DNA of 64,000 nt from an uncultured Solirubrobacterales bacterium (GTDB lineage Bacteria; Actinomycetota; Thermoleophilia; Solirubrobacterales; JACPNS01): contig CAKZMQ010000007.1 in the NCBI GenBank assembly GCA_937128795.1, positions 248,001 to 312,000 of the forward strand, in the 5' to 3' direction. How positions within the stretch are numbered: position 1 is the first letter of the stretch; each line of letters starts with the position of its first letter. Of the stretch, positions 56,196 to 64,000 are shown one piece after another. Both the position numbers and the translations under genes were made by a program. The notes below the pieces were generated by a model. The model was given only the letters and a program-made list of their open reading frames with translations. It was not told where the DNA came from and did no database searches.

Positions 56196-57302
56196 TCACT
56201 GTTCAATCACTCTGTAGCCGCCTCCTTGCTCACGTTTCACAACCCCGGCGAGTTCCAGTTCGCCGAGCGTCCGTACGATTTCGCGAACGCCACTACCGGG
56301 CAGGCCGTTGGCGATCTCGCGCGGTGACGAGTCGCCGGCTGCGACCAACGCGAACACGTCGGCCCTGAGGCCTTCAAGCGCGGGGATTGATGCGATTCCC
56401 TGCGGCGGCCGTCCGAATTCGATTGCGAGCGTGTCGAGTACGTCGGCAATATCGCGTATCACGACCGCTTCATCACGGCTGAGCATCGCGTTTGGGCCAG
56501 CGCTGAGTGGCGAGGTCACCGGACCGGGTATCGCGCCGACTGCTGATCCGATCTGCTCAGCAAAATCCATGGTGTGACGAGCGCCGGAACTCTCGGTGCC
56601 CTCGACGAACACACTCAGCGAGCTCAAGCCGGCGATCACGCGGTTTCTGGCGACGAAGGCCCATCGCTTCGCGCTGGTGCCGGGCGGGTTTTCCGAGACA
56701 ACGCAGCCAACGCCGGCGATCTGCTCGTGGAGTCGCCGGTGCGACGGTGGATATGCGACGTCCGGACCACCCGCGAGCACAGCGATCGTCCGCCCGCCGC
56801 CCTGCAGCGCTCCGCGATGCGCGGCCCCGTCGACTCCGAGCGCCATTCCACTGACGGCGACCAGGCCCAACGCGGAAGCCTCGTTGCCGAGCGAGTAGGC
56901 GACTTCCCTTCCGTAGGACGAGGCCCGCCTGGCGCCGACGATCGCGACCGCTTCGGAGTGCTCGAGCGATGCCAGCAGTGAGGCATTGCCGATTCCGTAG
57001 ACGACGGGCGGAGTGTCTTCGAGGAGCGAGAGTCGATTCGGGAACTCAGGTGAGTGGATGCAAACCGTCCAAACCGATCCGAATCGCTCGTCGGCGGACT
57101 CGAGCAGATCTTGCATCTGTCGCTCCATCCGTTGATCGACCTCTGGATGGAGCCGCGTGAGCTGCTCGTGCATTTCCCGCGTGTCCAGCCGCAGCAGGGC
57201 GGCGGCATCTACAGTTCGGCTGAAAGTGGCTTCCGCGTACCGAAGCGCCTCCGATCGCAGAACCGACGCCCGAAGGCAGGCATTGCACGCCGGTCCGATC
57301 AT
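56196..57302 (-). CDS. dprA: DNA-processing protein DprA/Smf
   Basis: [57 protein letters not shown]. Confidence 0.94.
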   Translation of the reverse strand: MIGPACNACLRASVLRSEALRYAEATFSRTVDAAALLRLDTREMHEQLTRLHPEVDQRMERQMQDLLESADERFGSVWTVCIHSPEFPNRLSLLEDTPPVVYGIGNASLLASLEHSEAVAIVGARRASSYGREVAYSLGNEASALGLVAVSGMALGVDGAAHRGALQGGGRTIAVLAGGPDVAYPPSHRRLHEQIAGVGCVVSENPPGTSAKRWAFVARNRVIAGLSSLSVFVEGTESSGARHTMDFAEQIGSAVGAIPGPVTSPLSAGPNAMLSRDEAVVIRDIADVLDTLAIEFGRPPQGIASIPALEGLRADVFALVAAGDSSPREIANGLPGSGVREIVRTLGELELAGVVKREQGGGYRVIEQ

Positions 57303-58804
57303 GCCACCGATGTCATGTCGATCGCGCGGAATGCGAGCGCCTCTGCCATGTCGGCCTCATCGATCGTCGCGCGATCGTCGAGATCTGCGATCGTCCGTGC
57401 GACGCGCAGGGCACGGTCGTAACCGCGAAGAGAAAGTGCGCCGTTTCGATAGGCCTCTCCCAGCTGCAGCCGAACCGCGTCCGGGGGGTCGAGAAACCGA
57501 CGCGTCTGTGCTCCGTCCATCTGCCCGTTGCAGTATGCGTCGATCGTCTCGTATCGTCGCGCCTGTCGCTCGCGAGCGAGCTCGACGCGGCCTCGAACAG
57601 TCGCCGAATCAGTCACCGGCCCGGACTCCACCTCTGCCGGCGTCGGGCGATCGACCCGGCAGTGCATGTCAAACCTGTCGAGCAATGGCCCCGAGAGACG
57701 CCGTTCGTAGCGCGCCACCTCTGTCGCAGAGCATCGGCACCGCCGGTCGCCCGCCCCGCACGGACATGGGTTGGTGGCGGCCACAAGCATGAAACGGGCC
57801 GGATAGACGAATGTTCTCTGCCCGCGAGTCACGGCGATCGTCCCCGCTTCGAGCGGTTGTCGGAGCGACTCAAGTGTTCGCGTCGAGAATTCAGCCAGTT
57901 CGTCCAGGAACAACACGCCATTTGTGGCCAGCGTGACTTCCCCCGGCATCGGGGTTCGTCCGCCCCCCGTCAATCCCGATGCGCTGATCGAATGGTGCGG
58001 CGCGCGAAATGGGCGTTGCCCGACCAGGCCGTCTGAGCGCAAAAGCCCCGTGATGCTTTGCACGCGAGTGACCTCCACCGCCTCCGCCTGTGAAAGCGCC
58101 GGGAGGATCGACGGCAAGCGCCTGGCGAGCATCGTCTTACCGCAACCGGGAGGACCCTTGAACAGCACGTGGTGTCCGCCTGCAGCGGCGATCTCAAGAG
58201 CTCGAAGACTGAACTCGTGACCGCGCAGATCTTGCAGGTCAGGGCCCGCGACTTGGTCGCGAACCGCGAGATCCGCCTCGGGAACAATCGGCCGCTCGCC
58301 GTTCGCGACTCGTAAAAGATCAGACAGCCGTGCGATCGGGACTACGTGATCGGCGCTGACGAGCGCCGCCTCCCCACCGTTCGCTGCCGGTACAACGAGT
58401 GGACCTCGCCCGTCGCAGACCGCACGCTCCGCGATCGCAAGTGTGCCGTGAATCGGTCGTACGCCACCGTCGAGCGAGAGTTCACCGACAAACGCGGCTT
58501 CACGCAGCCAGGACGCCTCGATTTGGCCACTTGCGGCCATCACAGCTGCGGCAATCGCGAGATCGAACGACGGCCCAGCCTTTTGCAGATCTGCCGGAGC
58601 GAGATTTGCCGTGATCCTGCGTTGCGGGAACTCGAACCCTTCGTTCAGCAACGCTGCGCGCACGCGCTCGCGGGATTCTCGTACGGCGGTGTCCGGGAGT
58701 CCGACGATCGAGAAGGCCGGTAGTCCGCTGCGAATGTCAACCTCGACGGTGACCGGGCGGGCGTCGATTCCCTCGATCGCATATGTCGTCGCTTTGGCCA
58801 GCAC
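57299..58804 (-). CDS. comM: YifB/ComM-family Mg-chelatase-like AAA+ ATPase
   Basis: VEVDIRSGLPAFSIVGLPDTAVRESRERVRAAL, FKGPPGCGKTMLARRLPSILP, FLDELAEFSTRTLESLRQPLEAG. Confidence 0.94.
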   Translation of the reverse strand: MLAKATTYAIEGIDARPVTVEVDIRSGLPAFSIVGLPDTAVRESRERVRAALLNEGFEFPQRRITANLAPADLQKAGPSFDLAIAAAVMAASGQIEASWLREAAFVGELSLDGGVRPIHGTLAIAERAVCDGRGPLVVPAANGGEAALVSADHVVPIARLSDLLRVANGERPIVPEADLAVRDQVAGPDLQDLRGHEFSLRALEIAAAGGHHVLFKGPPGCGKTMLARRLPSILPALSQAEAVEVTRVQSITGLLRSDGLVGQRPFRAPHHSISASGLTGGGRTPMPGEVTLATNGVLFLDELAEFSTRTLESLRQPLEAGTIAVTRGQRTFVYPARFMLVAATNPCPCGAGDRRCRCSATEVARYERRLSGPLLDRFDMHCRVDRPTPAEVESGPVTDSATVRGRVELARERQARRYETIDAYCNGQMDGAQTRRFLDPPDAVRLQLGEAYRNGALSLRGYDRALRVARTIADLDDRATIDEADMAEALAFRAIDMTSVA

Positions 58805-58980
58805 AATGAGCAGAATGCCGCCGGTCGCGTTACGCGACAAGACCGATTTCGAAGAATTCTGCGATCACGGTGCGACAAAAGTTTCACGACATCTACGCGC
58901 GCGGAAATCGTCGTGAAATCACTGCACAATCGTTCGAATTCGGTCTTGTTCTGCAACACGGTCATGGCCAAGATCGATCG

Positions 58981-59397
58981 ATGGACCCTGCAGTCAAGCG
59001 TGACCCACGGCACACGATCGGTGCAATTGGTGAAGCCGCAGTGCGCGAACACGTAGCCGCATTGAAATGGTTGCTGGTCGACTACAACGTCCGTTGGCGC
59101 GACGGCGAGTTGGATGTAATCGCGCTCGACCGACGAACTCTCGTCTTCATCGAGGTGAAGACGCTTCGCGCGCGGCACAGTACGGGAAGACCTGCGTTCT
59201 CTCCGTTTGAATCGATCGGCCTGCGCAAACAAGGCCAACTACGTCGGCTCGCTCGCCGATGGCTGTCAGAGGATCTGCGTAGGCAGCATCGCGACGCAGA
59301 GCTGCGCTTCGAATCGATCCGCTTCGACGCCTTCGCCGTGACGGTCGACCGTGACGACGTCGTCACTTCGATCGAGCACTTGGAGGATGCCTTTTGA
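58981..59397 (+). CDS. yraN: YraN/UPF0102 endonuclease-like protein
   Basis: GAIGEAAVREHVAALKWLLVDYNVRWRDGELDVIALDRRTLVFIEVKT. Confidence 0.88.
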   Translation: MDPAVKRDPRHTIGAIGEAAVREHVAALKWLLVDYNVRWRDGELDVIALDRRTLVFIEVKTLRARHSTGRPAFSPFESIGLRKQGQLRRLARRWLSEDLRRQHRDAELRFESIRFDAFAVTVDRDDVVTSIEHLEDAF

Positions 59398-59423
59398 ACC
59401 GCCTGAGTACTAACGCGCGGCGG

Positions 59424-60071
59424 TCAGGCGACGAGCTGGAACTGTTCGTACGCGGACGACGCGAACGAGCGACGGTGCAACGCCGTTGGCCCGTGTGCCT
59501 GGATCGCCTCTCGGTGCGCGGCAGTCGCATAGCCGACGTGCTGGTCGAAGCCGAACTGCGGATACTTGGCCGAGGCGCGCTGCATGAAGCGGTCGCGCGA
59601 GACCTTCGCAACAATCGACGCGGCGGCGATTGCAGCGCTCGTGGCGTCGCCCTTGACGACGGCCTCGCACGGCTCGTCGAGGCCGAACGGCATATACCCG
59701 TCGCTGAGCATCACGTCTCCTGTTCCCGCGACGCGGTCGAGCGCGGTACCAAGACAGTGAAGGTTGGTGCGATGGAGCCCGTACTCGTCGATATAGGAAG
59801 CCGATCGAACGACCACGGCGACCGCTGTCGCGACGCGCGTGATGTCGCCGAAGAGCGCCTCGCGTCGAGCCGCAGAGAGTTTCTTCGAGTCATTCATGGC
59901 TGAGAGCGAGATCAAATCTTCGCGGCTGATCGATTCGTAGTCAAACAGCACGCCCGCGGCGACGATTGGGCCGGCGAGGCACCCGCGACCAGCTTCATCG
60001 GTACCCGCAACGCGCTTTCCGCGAGCACGATCAAATTCGACTAGCGGTGATGTTCCTCCCGAACGAGCCAT
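59424..60071 (-). CDS. rnhB: Ribonuclease HII
   Basis: VAGTDEAGRGCLAGPIVAAGVLF, AAASIVAKVSRDRFM, GYATAAHREAIQAHG. Confidence 0.95.
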   Translation of the reverse strand: MARSGGTSPLVEFDRARGKRVAGTDEAGRGCLAGPIVAAGVLFDYESISREDLISLSAMNDSKKLSAARREALFGDITRVATAVAVVVRSASYIDEYGLHRTNLHCLGTALDRVAGTGDVMLSDGYMPFGLDEPCEAVVKGDATSAAIAAASIVAKVSRDRFMQRASAKYPQFGFDQHVGYATAAHREAIQAHGPTALHRRSFASSAYEQFQLVA

Positions 60072-60183
60072 TGGCGGTCAACCTACCGACGGGGTCGGAG
60101 GTGATCCGGAGCAACCGGTGCCTTCGAGCGAGCGCCGCGGGCATCCGAATCTGGGTGGATTCGCCGCGCAGAGCAGCCCCCCG

Positions 60184-60951
60184 CTAGAGACCGCCGATGC
60201 GATTTGGTGGCCAGTAGGTCGCGAACGCTTCGCCAATCATGTTCTCTTTCGGGATCGGCCCCCAAAACCGGCTGTCGTCGCTGTTGTTGCGATTGTCGCC
60301 AAGCATGAAGTACATACCTTCGGGGATCTTGATCTCCATCGAGAAAGTGCAGGTGATTGCGGTCGTGCGCGAATCGTCACAGCTGTCATCGGGATTGATG
60401 TACGGCTCGACCAACTCTTTACCGTTGATGTACGCGTGGCCCTTGATGATCTTCAGGCGGTCTCCCGGCAATCCGATCACGCGCTTGATGAACGCTTGCG
60501 ATTGCTTGCCCTCGGTGGCGACCGGACAGGGCATGTAGTCGCCGGAGAGATCGTCTGGAAGTTCCGAGATCGACGGCAGCGCGACGTACTTCGTTCCGGG
60601 AGCCGGTCCGAAAGATTCACCGTTCTGGATGCCGCATTGTTGCGCCTCGGCGCCCGGCGGCGGGTTGAACACCATCACGTCGCCGCGCTCTGGAGTTCCG
60701 AAACGTCCTTCGATGCGATTGGCGAGTACGCGCTGGCCGACGTCAAGCGTCGGCACCATCGAGGGGCTCGGGATTTTGTACGGCTTCACGAGCAAGTACT
60801 GGATCGTGAACGCGAAGGCGATCGCCACCACAACGATCATCGCGGTTTCGACCGCGGGGCTCATCTGTTTCTTTGGCGACTCTTCAGGCATTTGCGGGCC
60901 AGACTTCTTGCTGTTGGGCGCCTTGCGATCGGCAAACAACGGATGCGACAT
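60184..60951 (-). CDS. lepB: Signal peptidase I (paralogue 1)
   Basis: YKIPSPSMVPTLDVGQRVLANRIEGRFG, KRVIGLPGDRLKIIKGHAYINGK, MLGDNRNNSDDSRFWGPIP. Confidence 0.93.
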   Translation of the reverse strand: MSHPLFADRKAPNSKKSGPQMPEESPKKQMSPAVETAMIVVVAIAFAFTIQYLLVKPYKIPSPSMVPTLDVGQRVLANRIEGRFGTPERGDVMVFNPPPGAEAQQCGIQNGESFGPAPGTKYVALPSISELPDDLSGDYMPCPVATEGKQSQAFIKRVIGLPGDRLKIIKGHAYINGKELVEPYINPDDSCDDSRTTAITCTFSMEIKIPEGMYFMLGDNRNNSDDSRFWGPIPKENMIGEAFATYWPPNRIGGL

Positions 60952-60957
60952 CTAGAA

Positions 60958-61680
60958 CTAAAGCCCGCCGATGCGATTCGGTGGCCAGTAGGTCATGAAG
61001 GCATTGCCGATCAGGTTCTCTTTCGGCACGGGGCCCCAGATCCTGCTGTCGGCGCTGGCATTGCGATTGTCGCCCATCATGAAATAGCTGTCAGGAGCGA
61101 TCGTGATGTCCAACGAGTAGGTGCAGTCGCTACTGAAAGACCCCTCACGATCGCAGCTGTCCTGCTTGTTCACGTACGGCTCGTCGAGCTGTTTGCCATT
61201 GATGTAGACGTGCCCTCGAATCACCTTCAATTCTTCGCCCGGCAGGCCAACCACGCGTTTAATGAAGGCATCTGAGAACTTTCCGGGTGTGCCCCTCGGG
61301 CAGGGCATCTTCGCGGCGAGAAGGTCGTCTCCACCGGATTCGTAGATCAGCCCCGGTAGGTACTCCTGCCCGTCACTTACGCCACATTCGCTCGCTTCGG
61401 CGCCGGCCGGAGGGTTGAATACGACGACGTCTCCGCGTGACGGAGTGCCGAAACGCCCCTCGACGCGGTTGACCAGCACGCGCTGGCCGATCTCGAGCGT
61501 CGGAACCATCGATTCGCTCGGAATCTTGTACGGCTTGACGACGAATGCCTGGATACCGAGCGCAAGTCCGAGGGCAACGGCGACGATTGCCACGAGCTCG
61601 ATGAACGATTCGCTGTTCGACTTGCGCTTGCCGTCTTCGGGACCGTAACCGTCCGGTGCGCCGTCGAGCTGATCGTTCAT
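60958..61680 (-). CDS. lepB: Signal peptidase I (paralogue 2)
   Basis: YKIPSESMVPTLEIGQRVLVNRVEGRFG, KRVVGLPGEELKVIRGHVYINGK, MMGDNRNASADSRIWGPVP. Confidence 0.93.
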   Translation of the reverse strand: MNDQLDGAPDGYGPEDGKRKSNSESFIELVAIVAVALGLALGIQAFVVKPYKIPSESMVPTLEIGQRVLVNRVEGRFGTPSRGDVVVFNPPAGAEASECGVSDGQEYLPGLIYESGGDDLLAAKMPCPRGTPGKFSDAFIKRVVGLPGEELKVIRGHVYINGKQLDEPYVNKQDSCDREGSFSSDCTYSLDITIAPDSYFMMGDNRNASADSRIWGPVPKENLIGNAFMTYWPPNRIGGL

Positions 61681-61706
61681 CTCGGGCTGCCGACCGGCAG
61701 GGCGGG

Positions 61707-62450
61707 TCAGCTTGCCGGTTCTTCGGGCTTGGCTTCGGAATCGGATTCCGCGTCTGCAGTGGCCTCGGGTTCGGCCGAAGCCTCGTCGGTGGACTCGACC
61801 TCGGCCGAGGCGTCCTCAGCAGGTGCTTCCTCGGCAGCTGCTTCCTCAGCAGGTGCGTCCTCAGCGGGTGCTTCGTCGGCCGGCGCCTCGTCAGCAGGCG
61901 CTTCAGTCGACACTACCTCGGCGGTTTCCACATTCTCAGTTTCGTCAGTGCCATTTACTTCAGCGTCTGTCTCTTCCGCGCCGGTTTCTTCAACGCCGGA
62001 CTCTTCAACGATTTCCTCCGGTGCGACGACCTCGGCCTCTTCCTGAGCGCCCTCGGCGTCGAACGCCCCGACTGCTTCGGAATCGAGTGAAGCCTGTTCC
62101 TGCGGCGTCCAGGCGCGCTCGCGAACACGCGCGCGCTTGCCGACGCGGTCGCGCAGGTAGTAGAGCTTGGCGCGGCGCACTTCGCCGCGGGCGGCAACTT
62201 CGATCTTCTCGATCTTCGTCGAGTGGACCGGGAACGTACGCTCGACACCGACGCCGAACGACTGCTTCCTGACAGTGAAAGTCTCGCGCACGCCGCTTCC
62301 CTGACGCTTGAGCACCACACCCTCGAAGACCTGCGTACGGCGACGCGTGCCTTCGACGACCTGGAAGTGAACCCGGACGCGGTCGCCCGAGTCGAATGGC
62401 GGCACCTGCTGGAGCTGTGCCTTTTCAAGCTTGTCGATGATCGTGCTCAT
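61707..62450 (-). CDS. rplS: 50S ribosomal protein L19 with long acidic C-terminal extension
   Basis: L19 core through [18 protein letters not shown], then ~115-residue Ala/Glu/Asp/Pro-rich tail. Confidence 0.95.
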   Translation of the reverse strand: MSTIIDKLEKAQLQQVPPFDSGDRVRVHFQVVEGTRRRTQVFEGVVLKRQGSGVRETFTVRKQSFGVGVERTFPVHSTKIEKIEVAARGEVRRAKLYYLRDRVGKRARVRERAWTPQEQASLDSEAVGAFDAEGAQEEAEVVAPEEIVEESGVEETGAEETDAEVNGTDETENVETAEVVSTEAPADEAPADEAPAEDAPAEEAAAEEAPAEDASAEVESTDEASAEPEATADAESDSEAKPEEPAS

Positions 62451-62532
62451 GGGAAACTTTCTGAAACTGCAGAGAAATTGGGCGAGACGTACTACTGGTC
62501 GTTCTTACTGGCCTGAAGGCCGAATGGCAAAC

Positions 62533-62559
62533 AAAAAAATGCACGAGCCGTGCTCGTGC
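62533..62559 (-). terminator. Rho-independent terminator/attenuator between trmD and rplS
   Basis: Minus strand GCACGAGC-ACG-GCTCGTGC-ATTTTTTT, perfect 8-bp stem. Confidence 0.8.
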
Positions 62560-62603
62560 CGCAGGCGCAGGCGAAAACTGGCCTGTGCGCGCTGCAATGG
62601 TAG

Positions 62604-63293
62604 CTAATCCGACTTTTCTCGCTGGTTGCGTCGCGATTCGCTCTGCGCCCGCCGCCACGACTCGATTTCGCCGTGATTGCCTGATACCAACACCTCCGGT
62701 ATGCCCCATCCGCGAAACTCCGCCGGCCTGGTGTAGTGGGGATACTCCGGTGCGCCGTCGAGCGCCTGGCTGAACGACTCCTCCAAGGCGCTGCGTTCGT
62801 CGCCGTGTGCTTCTGGCAGTTTCCGGGTGACGGCATCGATGACGACCATCGCGGCCAGTTCGCCGCCCGAAAGCACGTAGTCGCCGATCGAGATCACGTC
62901 GGTCGCAAAATGATCATGTACGCGCTGATCGAAACCCTCGTATCGACCGCAGAGCAAGGTCATAGCCGGCTCCGAAGCAAGCTCGGTGGCCAGCGAATCG
63001 GTCAGCGGCCGACCGGTCGGTGACAGCACGACGACGCGGCGCTCCTGCACAAGTTCGACCGGATCCTGCTCGTAGCGCGCGCGAAGCGCCGCCTCGACCA
63101 CATCGACACGGATCACCATTCCCGCGCCGCCGCCGTACGGGGTGTCGTCCACGCGGTTGTTGGCGATCGGCGTGGTGGCGCGCATGTCGACGGTCTCCAG
63201 TGAGAGACCGGTGTCGATCAGATTCTTGATGTGCCGCTGCTCGCGAAACCATTCGAACCACTCTGGAAACAGCGTGAAGACGTCGATCTGCAT
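62604..63293 (-). CDS. trmD: tRNA (guanine-N1)-methyltransferase
   Basis: MQIDVFTLFPEWF, LLCGRYEGFDQRV, SIGDYVLSGGELAAMVVIDAVTR, YTRPAEFRGWGIPEVLVSGNHGEIESWR. Confidence 0.97.
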   Translation of the reverse strand: MQIDVFTLFPEWFEWFREQRHIKNLIDTGLSLETVDMRATTPIANNRVDDTPYGGGAGMVIRVDVVEAALRARYEQDPVELVQERRVVVLSPTGRPLTDSLATELASEPAMTLLCGRYEGFDQRVHDHFATDVISIGDYVLSGGELAAMVVIDAVTRKLPEAHGDERSALEESFSQALDGAPEYPHYTRPAEFRGWGIPEVLVSGNHGEIESWRRAQSESRRNQREKSD

Positions 63294-63298
63294 GACCC

Positions 63299-63820
63299 TC
63301 AGCCTAGATCGAGAAACTCAACGTGGACTGTCACGCGCCCCGCGTCAGGATCTATCGACAGGATTGCGTCTTCCACCATCGGCACGAGCAACTCCTCGCC
63401 CTCGCCTTCGCCCGGCGATACCGCGAGCAGATCTACCGATGGTGCGTTCACAAGCCGATCGACGACTCCCAACTGGTCGCCACCCGCCGACACAACGACC
63501 AAACCAACGAGATCCTTCGCATACCACTCGCCCTCACCAAGCGGGGTGAGATTCTCACGGCGCGCAAAGACGGACATTCCCCGCATCCGTCCGATCTCTT
63601 CGCGGTCGGAAATCTCGGTCAACGCGATCAATGGCCGTTCGTCGGTTCCGCCGCGCGAGGCGAGCGAGTATGGGCTCCCGTCGACCACGAGCTCAAGACC
63701 CGCGACCAACGCAGGCGCGTCGATCGAACCCTCCAAATAGAAACCGCCGCGCACGCCATGGGGCTTGCCGATCCGGCCGATCTCGATCAGGTCAGCCTGG
63801 TCCGCGTCGGAACCGGCCAT
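63299..63820 (-). CDS. rimM: 16S rRNA processing protein RimM
   Basis: IEIGRIGKPHGVRGGFYLEG..., DLVGLVVV, PSVDLLAVSPGEGEGEELLVPMVEDAILSIDPDAGRVTV. Confidence 0.92.
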   Translation of the reverse strand: MAGSDADQADLIEIGRIGKPHGVRGGFYLEGSIDAPALVAGLELVVDGSPYSLASRGGTDERPLIALTEISDREEIGRMRGMSVFARRENLTPLGEGEWYAKDLVGLVVVSAGGDQLGVVDRLVNAPSVDLLAVSPGEGEGEELLVPMVEDAILSIDPDAGRVTVHVEFLDLG

Positions 63821-63834
63821 CGCGGTGCCCAGAT

Positions 63835-64000
63835 TCAGTCGACGAGGTCGACAACGACTTTGCGGCCGCGTGCCTCGGTGTGTGCGCGAACGATCTGTCG
63901 AAGTGCGTTGATCGTGCGACCGCCGCGTCCGATCACCTTGCCGGCTTCATCCTCGGCGACACGCAGTTCGAGGGTGACGGAACCATCCGACTCGTCGAAG
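63835..64000 (-). CDS. khpA: KH-domain RNA-binding protein, partial (start off window)
   Basis: Minus-strand reading ...GKVIGRGGRTINALRQIVRAHTEARGRKVVVDLVD*. Confidence 0.85.
   Translation of the reverse strand, partial: FDESDGSVTLELRVAEDEAGKVIGRGGRTINALRQIVRAHTEARGRKVVVDLVD

Noticed and set aside
60118-61275. 385-aa plus-strand ORF
   Set aside because: Antisense to the tandem lepB genes; its apparent internal repeat merely reflects the lepB duplication.

Overview
High-GC bacterial chromosomal window, probably actinobacterial (possibly Thermoleophilia/Solirubrobacterales-like; this is inference from gene content only). It is mostly housekeeping genes on the minus strand: menF-like, ilvN/ilvB, gatB/gatA/gatC, folD, pcrA, a cysE / E1-like / cysK / Rrf2 cluster, gltX, nfo, dnaE, argG/argD/argB/argJ/argC, pheT/pheS, rplT/rpmI/infC, thrS, an acyl-CoA dehydrogenase/thiolase pair with a divergent TetR regulator, three tRNAs, whiG/fliA-like sigma, xerC, an L,D-transpeptidase, ilvD, dprA, comM, yraN, rnhB, two lepB genes, rplS, trmD, rimM and a partial KH protein. 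No CRISPR array, prophage or transposase was seen. The most interesting items are: (1) a cysteine-biosynthesis cluster in which CysE ends in -PTGG, an E1/ThiF-like adenylyltransferase is adjacent, and the Rrf2 regulator rather than CysE carries the C-terminal Ile typical of CysK-binding partners; (2) a ~100-bp dispersed intergenic repeat built from two palindromes with CACCTGGTG cores, present in two copies in opposite orientation; (3) a second short repeat family (ACAACTTTGTAAAACMAGGTTCCCC) and two other very strong intergenic inverted repeats; (4) a good match to a sigma-28/WhiG promoter upstream of an HDOD-LuxR fusion gene, with a sigma-28-type factor in the same window; (5) a probable c-di-AMP (ydaO/yuaA) riboswitch upstream of an NlpC/P60-like hydrolase; (6) an infC...rpmI-rplT region split by an oppositely oriented PAS/EAL gene; (7) a long acidic C-terminal extension on ribosomal protein L19. 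All calls come from reading the sequence and the supplied ORF track; no database search was run.
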